This document shows positions 1 through 5,724 of a stretch of 6,874 nucleotides of DNA, in pieces. Numbering within the stretch: the stretch's first letter is position 1; each line of letters starts with the position of its first letter. Under the pieces are notes generated by a model. That model worked only from the letters and a program-made list of their open reading frames with translations, was not told where the DNA came from and did not search any database. The stretch comes from an uncultured Campylobacter sp. Its GTDB lineage: Bacteria; Campylobacterota; Campylobacteria; Campylobacterales; Campylobacteraceae. Position numbers and translations under genes: made by a program. The stretch is taken from positions 1 to 6,874 of the forward strand of contig NZ_CALKTL010000013.1 of the NCBI RefSeq assembly GCF_937997405.1. The letters are read 5' to 3'.

Positions 1-15
1 TATGCCGATCCGATT

Positions 16-21
16 ATTATA
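16..21 (-). promoter_or_regulatory. Possible -10 box reading out of the left edge
   Basis: The minus strand reads TATAAT here, about 35 bp beyond the stop of the small membrane-protein gene at 55. A perfect -10 hexamer matches the strongest element of Campylobacter sigma-70 promoters, which lack a conserved -35 box. It could drive a minus-strand gene beyond the left edge. That gene is not visible, so this is weakly supported. Confidence 0.3.
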
Positions 22-54
22 TGTAGCCTAATTTCGATATCTTAAGGATCACGA

Positions 55-465
55 CTATAAGCTCTTAAATTCCATCTCCAGCTGCTTGCGCCAGTCTTGC
101 AGCGAGCGCTCTGCGTCCGCGGCGTATTTTTCGATAAGCGCGTCCGTTTTATTTAGAAACTCAAATAGCTTACCCTCCCACACGGCGGGATTTAGGTTGC
201 TTTGATGCATCGTTTTGATATAGACTAACTCCTTACTAAGAGCCTCAAGTTCGCCTAGATAGCTCTCGCGAGCGCTTTCGTCGTGCAGTTCAAGCCGCTT
301 TAAATCTCGCAGTTTGTCCTCTAAAATATCGCAAAATTTCATATACCTTTGCGAGCTAAGCTCGGGATCTGCGGCGTCTGCTCGCGCGGAAGCCTTTTGG
401 ACCTGAAAATACACGAGCGCGCCCACCGCAAGGGCGACTGCGAACATCAAAGCGAAATTAGCCAT
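55..465 (-). CDS. Small membrane-anchored helical protein of unknown function
   Basis: I do not recognise this 136-residue protein. Residues about 4-21 form one hydrophobic segment (FALMFAVALAVGALVYF) followed by K and R, which fits a single N-terminal anchor with the rest of the chain in the cytoplasm. The remainder (about 35-136) is rich in E, K, L, D and A with few glycines or prolines, so it is probably mostly helical and perhaps coiled coil. No cysteine pair, catalytic motif or signal-peptidase site stands out. The ATG at 463-465 has a clear Shine-Dalgarno sequence (AAGGAG, 471-476) at 6-nt spacing. That site lies inside the last codons of the upstream rarD-like gene, and the two genes overlap by 8 bp, so they are probably cotranscribed and translationally coupled. 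Real coding status is well supported by the start context and operon position. The function is unknown. Confidence 0.8.
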   Translation of the reverse strand: MANFALMFAVALAVGALVYFQVQKASARADAADPELSSQRYMKFCDILEDKLRDLKRLELHDESARESYLGELEALSKELVYIKTMHQSNLNPAVWEGKLFEFLNKTDALIEKYAADAERSLQDWRKQLEMEFKSL

Positions 466-1330
466 TTTTTCTCCTTAAGCCGTCCAAGCCCACTACCGCG
501 AGCCCGAACCAAATTAGCGAAAAGCTCAAAATTTTGTAACTCTCAAGCTCCTCGCCGTAGATAAATACCGCGATCAGCATGCTTAGCGACGGGCTGATGT
601 ATTGCATAAAGCCGATCGTGGATAGCGGCAGATACTGCGTACTTATGGCGAAGGTAAGTAGCGGTAAAATCGTAATCAGTCCGCTTGCAAACAGCAGCGC
701 GCTGTTTACGTTAAAGCCGAAAGCGCCGCTTCCTTTCAGCGCGCAGTAGATCAGAAACGCAAGCGCAGGCAGCAGCATCAGCGCCGTCTCGCAAAACAGC
801 CCCTCAAAGCTAGGCACTTTTACTTTTTTGCGTATGAGACCGTAAAATGCAAAGCTAAGCGGCAGCACGAGCGAGATTATAGGAAGCCTACCCAACGCGT
901 AAATTTGCACGCCGATCGCCGCAAAGGCTAGCAGCAGGGAAAGCTTGGCCGCCGCACTTAGCCGCTCACGCAGAAACAAGGCGCCCAAAAGCACCGAAAA
1001 TAGCGGATTTATAAAATATCCAAGGCTGGTAGCCAAAATTTGATCGGAATTTACCGCGTAGATATAAATGCCCCAGTTCGTGCTGATAAGTAGCCCCGTA
1101 CAAAGTAGCGTGAGAGCGATTTTAGGGGCGCTAAGAAGTCGCGCGACGTTTTTTAAGCGGTGCGTAAAGCAGAGAAAAACGAGCAACAGCACGAAGGACC
1201 AAACGACGCGATGCGCTAAAATTTGCACCGCGTTCACGTCCTTTATGAGCTTGAAAAATATCGGAAAAACGCCCCACATAAAAAAGGTCACAAATGCAAG
1301 CATTAGTCCTTTAGCGCGATCGTTTTCCAT
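458..1330 (-). CDS. rarD: RarD-like EamA (DMT superfamily) permease
   Basis: This 290-residue inner-membrane protein has about ten hydrophobic segments, the expected length and topology for the drug/metabolite transporter family. Signatures shared with E. coli RarD, recalled from family knowledge, occur in order: GLMLAFVTFFMWGVFPIFFK at the N terminus, HRVVWSF near 40-46, the pattern ASLGYFINPL near 100-110, SFAFYGLIRKK near 159-169, and LSTIGFMQYISPSLS near 236-250. E. coli RarD is linked by name to chloramphenicol sensitivity, but its natural substrate is not firmly known, so the substrate here should not be assumed. The ATG at 1328-1330 follows AAGGAA (1335-1340) with a 4-nt gap. The gene is divergent from the DAHP synthase gene and is the first of two genes; the small membrane protein overlaps its end by 8 bp. 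No frameshift or missing segment is seen. Confidence 0.9.
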   Translation of the reverse strand: MENDRAKGLMLAFVTFFMWGVFPIFFKLIKDVNAVQILAHRVVWSFVLLLVFLCFTHRLKNVARLLSAPKIALTLLCTGLLISTNWGIYIYAVNSDQILATSLGYFINPLFSVLLGALFLRERLSAAAKLSLLLAFAAIGVQIYALGRLPIISLVLPLSFAFYGLIRKKVKVPSFEGLFCETALMLLPALAFLIYCALKGSGAFGFNVNSALLFASGLITILPLLTFAISTQYLPLSTIGFMQYISPSLSMLIAVFIYGEELESYKILSFSLIWFGLAVVGLDGLRRKNG

Positions 1331-1360
1331 AAAATTCCTTCCAAATTGCCTAAAAGCGCT

Positions 1361-1366
1361 ATTTTA
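1361..1366 (-). promoter_or_regulatory. Candidate -10 box for the rarD-like gene
   Basis: The minus strand reads TAAAAT about 30 bp upstream of the rarD-like start, with the A/T-rich stretch AACCCAAAAAATCT just before it. This is the best -10 candidate in the 104-bp divergent spacer. It matches the consensus at five of six positions, and no -35 box is evident. Confidence 0.35.
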
Positions 1367-1398
1367 AGATTTTTTGGGTTAATAAAAGCTTATTTGGG

Positions 1399-1404
1399 TA
1401 TAAT
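1399..1404 (+). promoter_or_regulatory. -10 box of the DAHP synthase gene
   Basis: A perfect TATAAT lies 30 bp before the ATG at 1435. It is preceded by spaced T-rich runs (ATTTTAAGATTTTTTGGG, then TTATTTGGG), the arrangement known for Campylobacter sigma-70 promoters, where a periodic T-rich region replaces the -35 box. Transcription would begin near 1411 and leave a short leader of about 24 nt, too short for an attenuator or riboswitch. Confidence 0.65.
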
Positions 1405-1434
1405 CGCGGGATTTACGAAATTTAAGGAGGGGCT

Positions 1435-2778
1435 ATGAGCTGGAGTAGGACGTCATGGAAAGATTATAAAATTTTACAGCAGCCGATTTATCAGGATGAA
1501 AGTGCGGTGCAGGCCGCTAAAGATCGCCTTTACAAGCTGCCGCCGTTAATTTTCGCAGGCGAGGTTCGCAATCTAAAAGCCGAGCTTGCGCGCGCCAGCG
1601 AGGGCAAGTCGTTTCTGCTTCAAGGCGGCGATTGCGCGGAGAGCTTTAATGATTTTAGCGCGAATAATATCCGCGATATGTTTAAGGTAATGCTTCAGAT
1701 GGCGATTATTCTTACCTTTGCAGCGGGTCGCCCCGTCGTTAAAGTAGGTCGTATCGCAGGGCAGTTTGCAAAGCCGCGCAGCAGCGACTTCGAGGAGGTT
1801 GGCGGCGTGAGTTTGCCTAGCTACCGCGGCGACATAATCAACGGATTTGAGTTTAACGAAGCGGCGCGCAAGCCGGATCCTGCCCGCATGATCGAGGCGT
1901 ATCATCAAAGCGCTTCGACGCTGAATCTGCTGCGCGCCTTTTCTCGCGGCGGTCTTGCGAACCTGCACGAGGTGCATAAGTGGAATTTGGGCTTTTTGAA
2001 AAAGGGCGAGCTGGAGGCTAAATTTAACGAGCTGAGCGATGAAATTTCGCGCACGCTTAAATTTATGGAGGCGTGCGGACTGAGCGCCGCAAATTCCCCG
2101 AGCCTTGCCGAGACGGTGCTTTACACCTCGCACGAGGCGCTGCTGCTGCACTACGAGGAGTGTCTGACGCGCATCGACAGCACCAGCGGCGATTGGTACG
2201 ACTGCTCGGCGCACATGCTTTGGATCGGCGAGCGCACGCGCGGCGCGGACGATGCGCACGTGCATTTTTTAAGCGGTATCAAAAACCCTCTCGGCGTCAA
2301 GATCGGCCCGAGCGGCACCGCAGATGAAATTTTGCGCCTTTGCGACAGGCTCAATCCGCAAAACGAAGCAGGCAGGCTAAACGTCATCATCCGTATGGGC
2401 GCGGATAAGATCGGCGCGCGGCTGCCGCAAATTTTACGCGAGCTAAAGCGCGAGGGCAGGGCGATCCTATACAGCATCGATCCGATGCACGGCAACACCG
2501 TCAAGGCCGCGAACGGCTACAAAACGCGCGAATTTTCTAAAATTTTAAGCGAGGTTCAGAGCTTTTTTGAGATCCACGCCGCGGAGGGCACACACGCAGG
2601 CGGCATCCATCTTGAGATGACCGGTCAAAACGTCACCGAGTGCACGGGCGGCTCATTTAACGTGACGCAAGAGACGCTAAAACAGCGCTACGAAACGCAG
2701 TGCGATCCGCGCCTAAACGCAGATCAGGCGCTAGAGCTTGCGTTTTTGCTCGCCGATAATCTAAAAAAGGCGGAATAA
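1435..2778 (+). CDS. aroG: Class II 3-deoxy-7-phosphoheptulonate (DAHP) synthase
   Basis: The enzyme condenses phosphoenolpyruvate with erythrose 4-phosphate in the cytoplasm, the first committed step toward chorismate and the aromatic amino acids. The 447-residue product is full length for the plant/bacterial class II family. The conserved N terminus has WSRTSWKDYKILQQPIY, PPLIFAGE (36-43) and LLQGGDCAESF (61-71). By comparison with the Mycobacterium tuberculosis enzyme, the metal ligands are C67, H352 (DPMHGNT), E394 (HLEMTG) and D424 (CDPRLNADQ); the last three keep a constant 17-residue offset from the mycobacterial numbering. Substrate-binding segments KVGRIAGQFAKPRS (103-116) and VKIGPSGT (288-295) are also present. 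The ATG follows a strong AAGGAGGGG (1424-1432). The chain starts close to the catalytic core, without room for the long N-terminal regulatory extension of the mycobacterial protein, so feedback control of that type is unlikely (inference). The gene appears monocistronic and is divergent from the rarD-like gene. Confidence 0.97.
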   Translation: MSWSRTSWKDYKILQQPIYQDESAVQAAKDRLYKLPPLIFAGEVRNLKAELARASEGKSFLLQGGDCAESFNDFSANNIRDMFKVMLQMAIILTFAAGRPVVKVGRIAGQFAKPRSSDFEEVGGVSLPSYRGDIINGFEFNEAARKPDPARMIEAYHQSASTLNLLRAFSRGGLANLHEVHKWNLGFLKKGELEAKFNELSDEISRTLKFMEACGLSAANSPSLAETVLYTSHEALLLHYEECLTRIDSTSGDWYDCSAHMLWIGERTRGADDAHVHFLSGIKNPLGVKIGPSGTADEILRLCDRLNPQNEAGRLNVIIRMGADKIGARLPQILRELKREGRAILYSIDPMHGNTVKAANGYKTREFSKILSEVQSFFEIHAAEGTHAGGIHLEMTGQNVTECTGGSFNVTQETLKQRYETQCDPRLNADQALELAFLLADNLKKAE

Positions 2779-2805
2779 TCCCATTTTTTAAATTTTATCC
2801 GCACG

Positions 2806-2834
2806 CGGCTTTGCCGGCCTCTCTTTTGCAGAGG
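2806..2834 (+). terminator. Possible weak terminator after the DAHP synthase gene
   Basis: Two adjacent small hairpins lie 28-56 bp after the stop codon: CGGC-TTT-GCCG (2806-2816) and CCTCT/AGAGG with a 7-nt loop (2818-2834). No run of T follows directly, so this is at best an imperfect intrinsic terminator. Confidence 0.25.
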
Positions 2835-2842
2835 TCTTGCAA
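2826..2842. repeat. Small hairpin, copy A
   Basis: TTGCA and TGCAA are separated by a 7-nt loop (GAGGTCT). A near-identical hairpin occurs at 3327-3345 ahead of the second long repeat copy. It overlaps the CCTCT/AGAGG hairpin at 2818-2834, so the two foldings exclude each other. Confidence 0.45.
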
Positions 2843-2923
2843 GCTTTTATGCTATCAAATTTAGTTTGTTTGCTTTATAATTTAAAATTTTGTTTTGCAT
2901 GGGCTTTGAAGCCTTTAGCGAGT

Positions 2924-3058
2924 TAAATTTAGCCCCATAGGCTTTGCGGCTTAAAATTTTTAATGCGCTCTGCATGAAATTTTAAAATTTTATCGCCGTG
3001 GAATTTTAAAAATTTATCACCAAATTTTTGGCTCGCGGAATTTCATTTCTAAATTTTA
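2924..3058. repeat. Diverged direct repeat, copy A (about 135 bp)
   Basis: This block aligns over its full length with 3358-3490. Shared segments in order are TAAATTTAGCCCC, GCGGCTTAAAATTTT, CTGCATG followed by GAATTTT or AAATTTT and AAAATTT, CGCCGTG followed by AATTTTAAAA, and GGCTCGC followed by GAATTTCAT. Identity looks like about 80 percent with a few small indels. Copy A is separated from its upstream hairpin by about 80 bp, whereas copy B has only about 12 bp there, so one copy has gained or lost sequence. The block is non-coding in appearance and contains nine RAATTY sites. Confidence 0.7.
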
Positions 3059-3326
3059 TTGCGCAATTCTATTGCTGGTTGGAATTTAATCGCAGGTTGG
3101 AGCTTTAACGAGAGTCGGCGCTATGACCGCGCTTTGCGCTTTAAATTTAATCGTATCTTGGCCCGGGCGATTAAAACACGGCTATAAATACGAGGCGGCT
3201 TTGGGCGGCCAAAATATAGACGATTGAAAATTTATACCTCGCGCGAAAACATAAGCCGCGTAAGCCCGCTGCCAAAATACGAGCAATTTAAAATTTTTGC
3301 GGCATCGCGCCGCGATAAAATTTCTT

Positions 3327-3345
3327 TTTGCAGAGGTTTTGCAAA
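3327..3345. repeat. Small hairpin, copy B
   Basis: TTTGCA and TGCAAA enclose a 7-nt loop (GAGGTTT). Compared with the copy at 2826-2842, the outermost pair is a T-A here and a T-G wobble there, so pairing is kept although the bases differ. Confidence 0.45.
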
Positions 3346-3357
3346 CTTCTTGGCGGC

Positions 3358-3490
3358 TAAATTTAGCCCCGTGAGCTCGCGGCTTAAAATTTTAAATCCG
3401 CCCTGCATGGAATTTTAAAATTTCGCCGCCGTGAAATTTTAAAATTTAACGCCAAATCTATGGCTCGCAGAATTTCATCTTTAAAATTTA
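3358..3490. repeat. Diverged direct repeat, copy B (about 133 bp)
   Basis: This is the second copy of the block at 2924-3058, in the same orientation, with starts 434 bp apart. Shared landmarks are TAAATTTAGCCCC at its left end, GCGGCTTAAAATTTT, CTGCATG, CGCCGTG and GGCTCGC. Most of the differences are single substitutions. Confidence 0.7.
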
Positions 3491-3616
3491 GTCGTACAAA
3501 TTTTGATCGCTCGCCGCTGTGTGTGCCGCCTATCTGTGCACGCTCAAGCTAGCAGCAGACTAAGCGGTAAATGTAGCTACGCAAGCTCGCCTCCGTTTTT
3601 CGCACATAGCAAAAGA

Positions 3617-3641
3617 GAACGCCGCGCTATCTGCGGCATTC
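3617..3641. other. Hairpin in the GC-richer island
   Basis: GAACGCCGC pairs with GCGGCATTC around a 7-nt loop, with 8 of 9 positions matched (one A-C mismatch). No T-run follows on the plus strand. It overlaps the open frames noted in the island, so it may only reflect GC-rich composition. Confidence 0.4.
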
Positions 3642-3685
3642 GGCATAAGTATGGCGCAAAAGCTCTTGCTTGAGATGGGCGCGAC

Positions 3686-3712
3686 GAATGCACGCCGCCG
3701 CGGCGCGCATTT
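3686..3712. other. Strong GC-rich hairpin in the island
   Basis: AATGC-A-CGCCG pairs with CGGCG-C-GCATT around a 3-nt loop (CCG): ten matched pairs, one internal A-C mismatch and an outer G-T wobble. Flanking CTTGAG (3669-3674) and CTCAAG (3719-3724) are also complementary and could close a larger structure. This is the most stable local fold I can see in the non-coding spacer. Confidence 0.45.
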
Positions 3713-3800
3713 CATTGGCTCAAGAACTTCCGTTTAATCCTTGATGATGCGATAGATTGGGCGGAGCAGACTTCGCATCCGTTTTAAATTTCAAAGCGCA

Positions 3801-3840
3801 ATTTCGCCGTGAAATTTTAATAGAAAATCTATGCTTCTGC
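3801..3840. repeat. Possible partial third repeat copy
   Basis: ATTTCGCCGTGAAATTTTAA followed by AAATCTATG and a CTGCCG segment resembles the right half of the direct repeat (compare 3420-3470). The match is short and in low-complexity sequence, so shared ancestry is uncertain. Confidence 0.3.
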
Positions 3841-4017
3841 CGCTAAATTTCGGGTCGAAATTTTACCTTTTGAGTTTATGCCGCCTCACCGCTATAAAAT
3901 TCCATGTCTTAAATTTAAAGCAAAATTATGCGGGGCGGTGAAATTTCAAAATTTCGTTGCGCAAAATTTATGCAGAATTTACGCGGAGTTCTTGCTGCCG
4001 TGTGCTGCTTCACTTCG

Positions 4018-4389
4018 TTACTTTGAGCGCGGCTTATTAAGTTTTAGTGCGACTACGGCGATTGCGACATTTGCGTCGTGCGTGATGCTAAGGCTTGCGG
4101 ATTTGATATGAAATTTTTTACGGATTTTTTTACGTATTTTTAGATGCGGCGCGCCCAGGGCGTCTTTGTAAATTTTGGCGTCTTTGAAGCCGAATTCCGC
4201 GCCGATGCCGGTGCCTAGCGCCTTGCTAAGCGCCTCTTTGGCGGCATAGACGCCCGCGATACTTTCGTCGCGCAGCGCGGAGGAGCGCTCGGATTTTTTC
4301 AAAATGCGCTTTAGAAATTTCGCACCGTATTTTCCGCGCAGCGCCGCGATCCTGCGCACCGCGGTTATGTCCGTGCCGATCTTTATCAC
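4018..4389 (-). CDS. acpS: Holo-[acyl-carrier-protein] synthase (AcpS)
   Basis: AcpS transfers the 4'-phosphopantetheine arm of coenzyme A to a serine of apo-ACP in the cytoplasm, making ACP active for fatty acid synthesis. The 123-residue length is normal for this trimeric phosphopantetheinyl transferase. Family motifs are the N-terminal strand MIKIGTDITAVRRI with D7 (Mg ligand, equivalent to E. coli D9), FLKRIL (25-30), GVYAAKEALSKALGTGIG (46-63) with K51 and E52 (equivalent to E. coli E58), GAPHLKI (79-85) and the C-terminal SLSITHDANVAIAVVAL (99-115). The start is GTG at 4387-4389: no ATG lies nearby, and the protein begins exactly at the family's first strand. Only a weak GGGGCG precedes it, so translation may rely on coupling with the upstream cyclophilin gene, 34 bp away. 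It is the last gene of a yebC - cyclophilin - acpS unit. Confidence 0.94.
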   Translation of the reverse strand: MIKIGTDITAVRRIAALRGKYGAKFLKRILKKSERSSALRDESIAGVYAAKEALSKALGTGIGAEFGFKDAKIYKDALGAPHLKIRKKIRKKFHIKSASLSITHDANVAIAVVALKLNKPRSK

Positions 4390-4423
4390 GGACGAACGCC
4401 CCGCGGTTTAAATTTAATCACGG

Positions 4424-4912
4424 CTATAAGCTCTCTTTGATCTCGACGTTGATGATCTTATCGCCCTGTCTGATCGCGTCTAAAACCGCTAGACTAGGCT
4501 GATCCACGATTTGTCCGAACACCGTATGCACGCCGTCTAGGTGCGGCTGCGCGCTGTGGCAGACGAAAAACTGGCTTCCGCCCGTATCGCGTCCCGCGTG
4601 CGCCATCGATAACGTGCCGCGCACGTGCTTGTGCTTTTGGCGGTCGCATTCGCACTTTATGCGCCAGCCGGGACCGCCCGTGCCGGTGCCGCGCGGGCAG
4701 CCGCCTTGGATTACGAAATTTGGAATTACACGGTGAAAATTTAGCCCCTTGTAAAACCCGCTGCGCGCGAGGTTAGCGAAATTCGTAACCGCCTGCGGGG
4801 CTTCATCTGCGAAAAGCTCCAGCTTCATATCGCCCTTTTCGGTTTTGATAATGGCGTATTTATCGCGTGCCAAAGCTGCTGCGTCGATGTCGTAAATTTT
4901 TAAATTTTCCAT
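4424..4912 (-). CDS. ppiB: Cyclophilin-type peptidyl-prolyl cis-trans isomerase
   Basis: This 162-residue single-domain cyclophilin catalyses cis-trans isomerisation of X-Pro bonds during protein folding. It has no signal peptide, so it should act in the cytoplasm. Active-site motifs are FHRVIPNFVIQGG (59-71) with catalytic R61, F66 and Q69, LSMAHAGRDTGGSQFFV (101-117) with F115, and HLDGVHTVFG (124-133). The position of human CypA W121 is H124 here, a change common in bacterial cyclophilins and associated with weak cyclosporin binding. The ATG at 4910-4912 follows GGAG (4918-4921), and this Shine-Dalgarno site overlaps the TAG stop of yebC, so the two are probably translationally coupled. 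From memory, C. jejuni carries the same pair (Cj1171c ppi, Cj1172c yebC). acpS follows downstream. Confidence 0.95.
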   Translation of the reverse strand: MENLKIYDIDAAALARDKYAIIKTEKGDMKLELFADEAPQAVTNFANLARSGFYKGLNFHRVIPNFVIQGGCPRGTGTGGPGWRIKCECDRQKHKHVRGTLSMAHAGRDTGGSQFFVCHSAQPHLDGVHTVFGQIVDQPSLAVLDAIRQGDKIINVEIKESL

Positions 4913-4920
4913 TTTTTCTC

Positions 4921-5655
4921 CTATGCGATGTTGGTGTAAACTGCCTGCACGTCGTCGTCATCCTCTAGCCGCTCGAGCAGCGCGTCTATGTCGCCAAGCT
5001 GCTCCTCGCTAAATTCGTGCTTTTCGTTAGCGACGAATTTTAAGCTTGCGCTGATGATCTCAAGCCCTATCTTTTCGATCCCTTCGTTTAGAGTGCCGAA
5101 ACTTTCGTATTCGCCGTAGATTAGAAGCGTCTTTTCGAGCTCTCCCTTATCGTTTTCAAACTCGTTGATCTCAAGCTCGCTAAGACCGAAGTCGATGAGT
5201 TCAAGCTCCAGCTCCTCGATGTCGCGGCTCGGCAGCTTGGTCTCAAAAACGGCCTTGTGCGAAAACATAAATTTTAAACTGCCGCTCGGCAAAAACTCGC
5301 CTTTGGCTTTGTTTAAAATCGACTTTACGTTCGCGACGGTGCGGGTCGGGTTGTCGGTGGCGCATTCGATTATTAAAAGCGCGCCGTGCGGCGCCTTGCC
5401 GTCGTAGAAGATCGTTTTGATATCGGCGCTATCTTTGCCGCTTGCGCGCTTGATAGCCGCGTCGATATTGTCTTTGGGCATATTTTGCGCCTTTGCCGTA
5501 GCGATCGCGGCGCGCAGCTTGGAGTTCATCAGCGGATCTTCGCCGCCCTCTTTCGCAGCCATCGTTATGGCCTTGCCCAGTTTTGGGAAAAGTTTGCTCA
5601 TCTTTCCCCATCTAGCTTCTTTTGAAGCGCGTCTGTATTCAAAAGCTCGTCCCAT
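4921..5655 (-). CDS. yebC: YebC/PmpR/TACO1-family protein
   Basis: This 244-residue cytoplasmic protein matches the family's length and domain order throughout. The N terminus MGRAFEYRRASKEARW is the epsilonproteobacterial form, followed by KMSKLFPKLGKAITMAAKEGG (18-38), NSKLRAAIATAKAQNMPKDN (44-63), the signature YDGKAPHGALLIIECATDN with TRT (84-106), and an acidic C terminus EDDDDVQAVYTNIA. Older annotation treats the family as DNA-binding regulators (PmpR in Pseudomonas). Newer work on some members, including mitochondrial TACO1, supports a ribosome-linked role at proline-rich stalls. Which applies here cannot be read from the sequence. The ATG at 5653-5655 follows AAGGAA (5660-5665 region) with a 4-nt gap, the same leader as the rarD-like gene. 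It is first in the operon with the cyclophilin and acpS genes. Confidence 0.95.
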   Translation of the reverse strand: MGRAFEYRRASKEARWGKMSKLFPKLGKAITMAAKEGGEDPLMNSKLRAAIATAKAQNMPKDNIDAAIKRASGKDSADIKTIFYDGKAPHGALLIIECATDNPTRTVANVKSILNKAKGEFLPSGSLKFMFSHKAVFETKLPSRDIEELELELIDFGLSELEINEFENDKGELEKTLLIYGEYESFGTLNEGIEKIGLEIISASLKFVANEKHEFSEEQLGDIDALLERLEDDDDVQAVYTNIA

Positions 5656-5687
5656 AAAATTCCTTAAAGCTTAAATTAAAACGGGTG

Positions 5688-5693
5688 ATTATA
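5688..5693 (-). promoter_or_regulatory. -10 box of the yebC operon
   Basis: The minus strand reads TATAAT 32 bp upstream of the yebC start, preceded by a T-rich run (GGGTTTTTCG). This is the usual Campylobacter sigma-70 form, without a -35 box. It is the only good promoter for the three-gene minus-strand unit. Confidence 0.6.
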
Positions 5694-5724
5694 ACGAAAA
5701 ACCCTTAAATTTCAGGAGCGGGCG

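Larger units (their letters stand above)
3504..3785. other. GC-richer island inside the repeat spacer; possible decayed gene
   Basis: This stretch contains no RAATTY hexamer although both flanks are saturated with them, and it is visibly richer in G and C. Several frames stay open for unusual lengths. Plus-strand codons run open from 3485 to 3670, then after a single TGA (3671-3673) to the TAA at 3785-3787, about 99 codons in all. A second plus frame is open from 3564 to the TAA at 3735-3737. On the minus strand a frame runs from an ATG at 3713-3715 to a TAG at 3560-3562 (51 residues, Arg/Ala/Ser-rich). None has a Shine-Dalgarno sequence and I recognise no family. It could be a gene remnant, an inserted element or simply a compositional patch. 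Confidence 0.4.
2779..4017. other. 1.24-kb repeat-rich spacer without a convincing gene
   Basis: No open frame here has a good start, ribosome binding site and protein-like composition together. Two zones (2779-3503 and 3786-4017) are dense in AAATTT, AAATTTTA and GAATTT words: I counted about 36 RAATTY hexamers by eye, roughly one per 34 bp. Between them, 3504-3785 is GC-richer, has no RAATTY site, and holds two strong hairpins. A diverged direct repeat of about 133 bp has copies at 2924-3058 and 3358-3490. Each copy is preceded by the same small hairpin (2826-2842 and 3327-3345). The spacer is bounded by the end of the DAHP synthase gene and by the stop of acpS, which converge on it. Confidence 0.8.

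Noticed and set aside
1573..2265. A 230-codon open frame on the minus strand inside the DAHP synthase gene
   Set aside because: It lies wholly antisense to a gene with every class II DAHP synthase motif. Its Arg/Ala/Lys-rich composition is what the GC-rich third positions of the real frame would produce.
3224..3418. A 64-residue plus-strand open frame in the spacer
   Set aside because: It starts at a TTG without a ribosome binding site, runs into the diverged direct repeat, and its codons are mostly repeat words. Copy A of the repeat does not keep the frame.
2881..3500. CRISPR-like array from the recurring AAATTTTAAAATTT words
   Set aside because: Repeat spacing is irregular, units are diverged, and there are no regular unique spacers or cas genes.
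3671..3673. In-frame TGA as a selenocysteine codon
   Set aside because: Campylobacter does make selenoproteins, but no family resemblance or clearly placed SECIS-type loop supports it. A decayed or chance frame is simpler.
3480..3790. tRNA or other standard RNA gene in the GC-richer island
   Set aside because: I found no T-loop GTTCRA motif or cloverleaf arrangement, only simple hairpins.
3878..4111. A 77-residue plus-strand open frame at the end of the spacer
   Set aside because: It has no Shine-Dalgarno sequence and overlaps the conserved C-terminal motif of acpS on the other strand.
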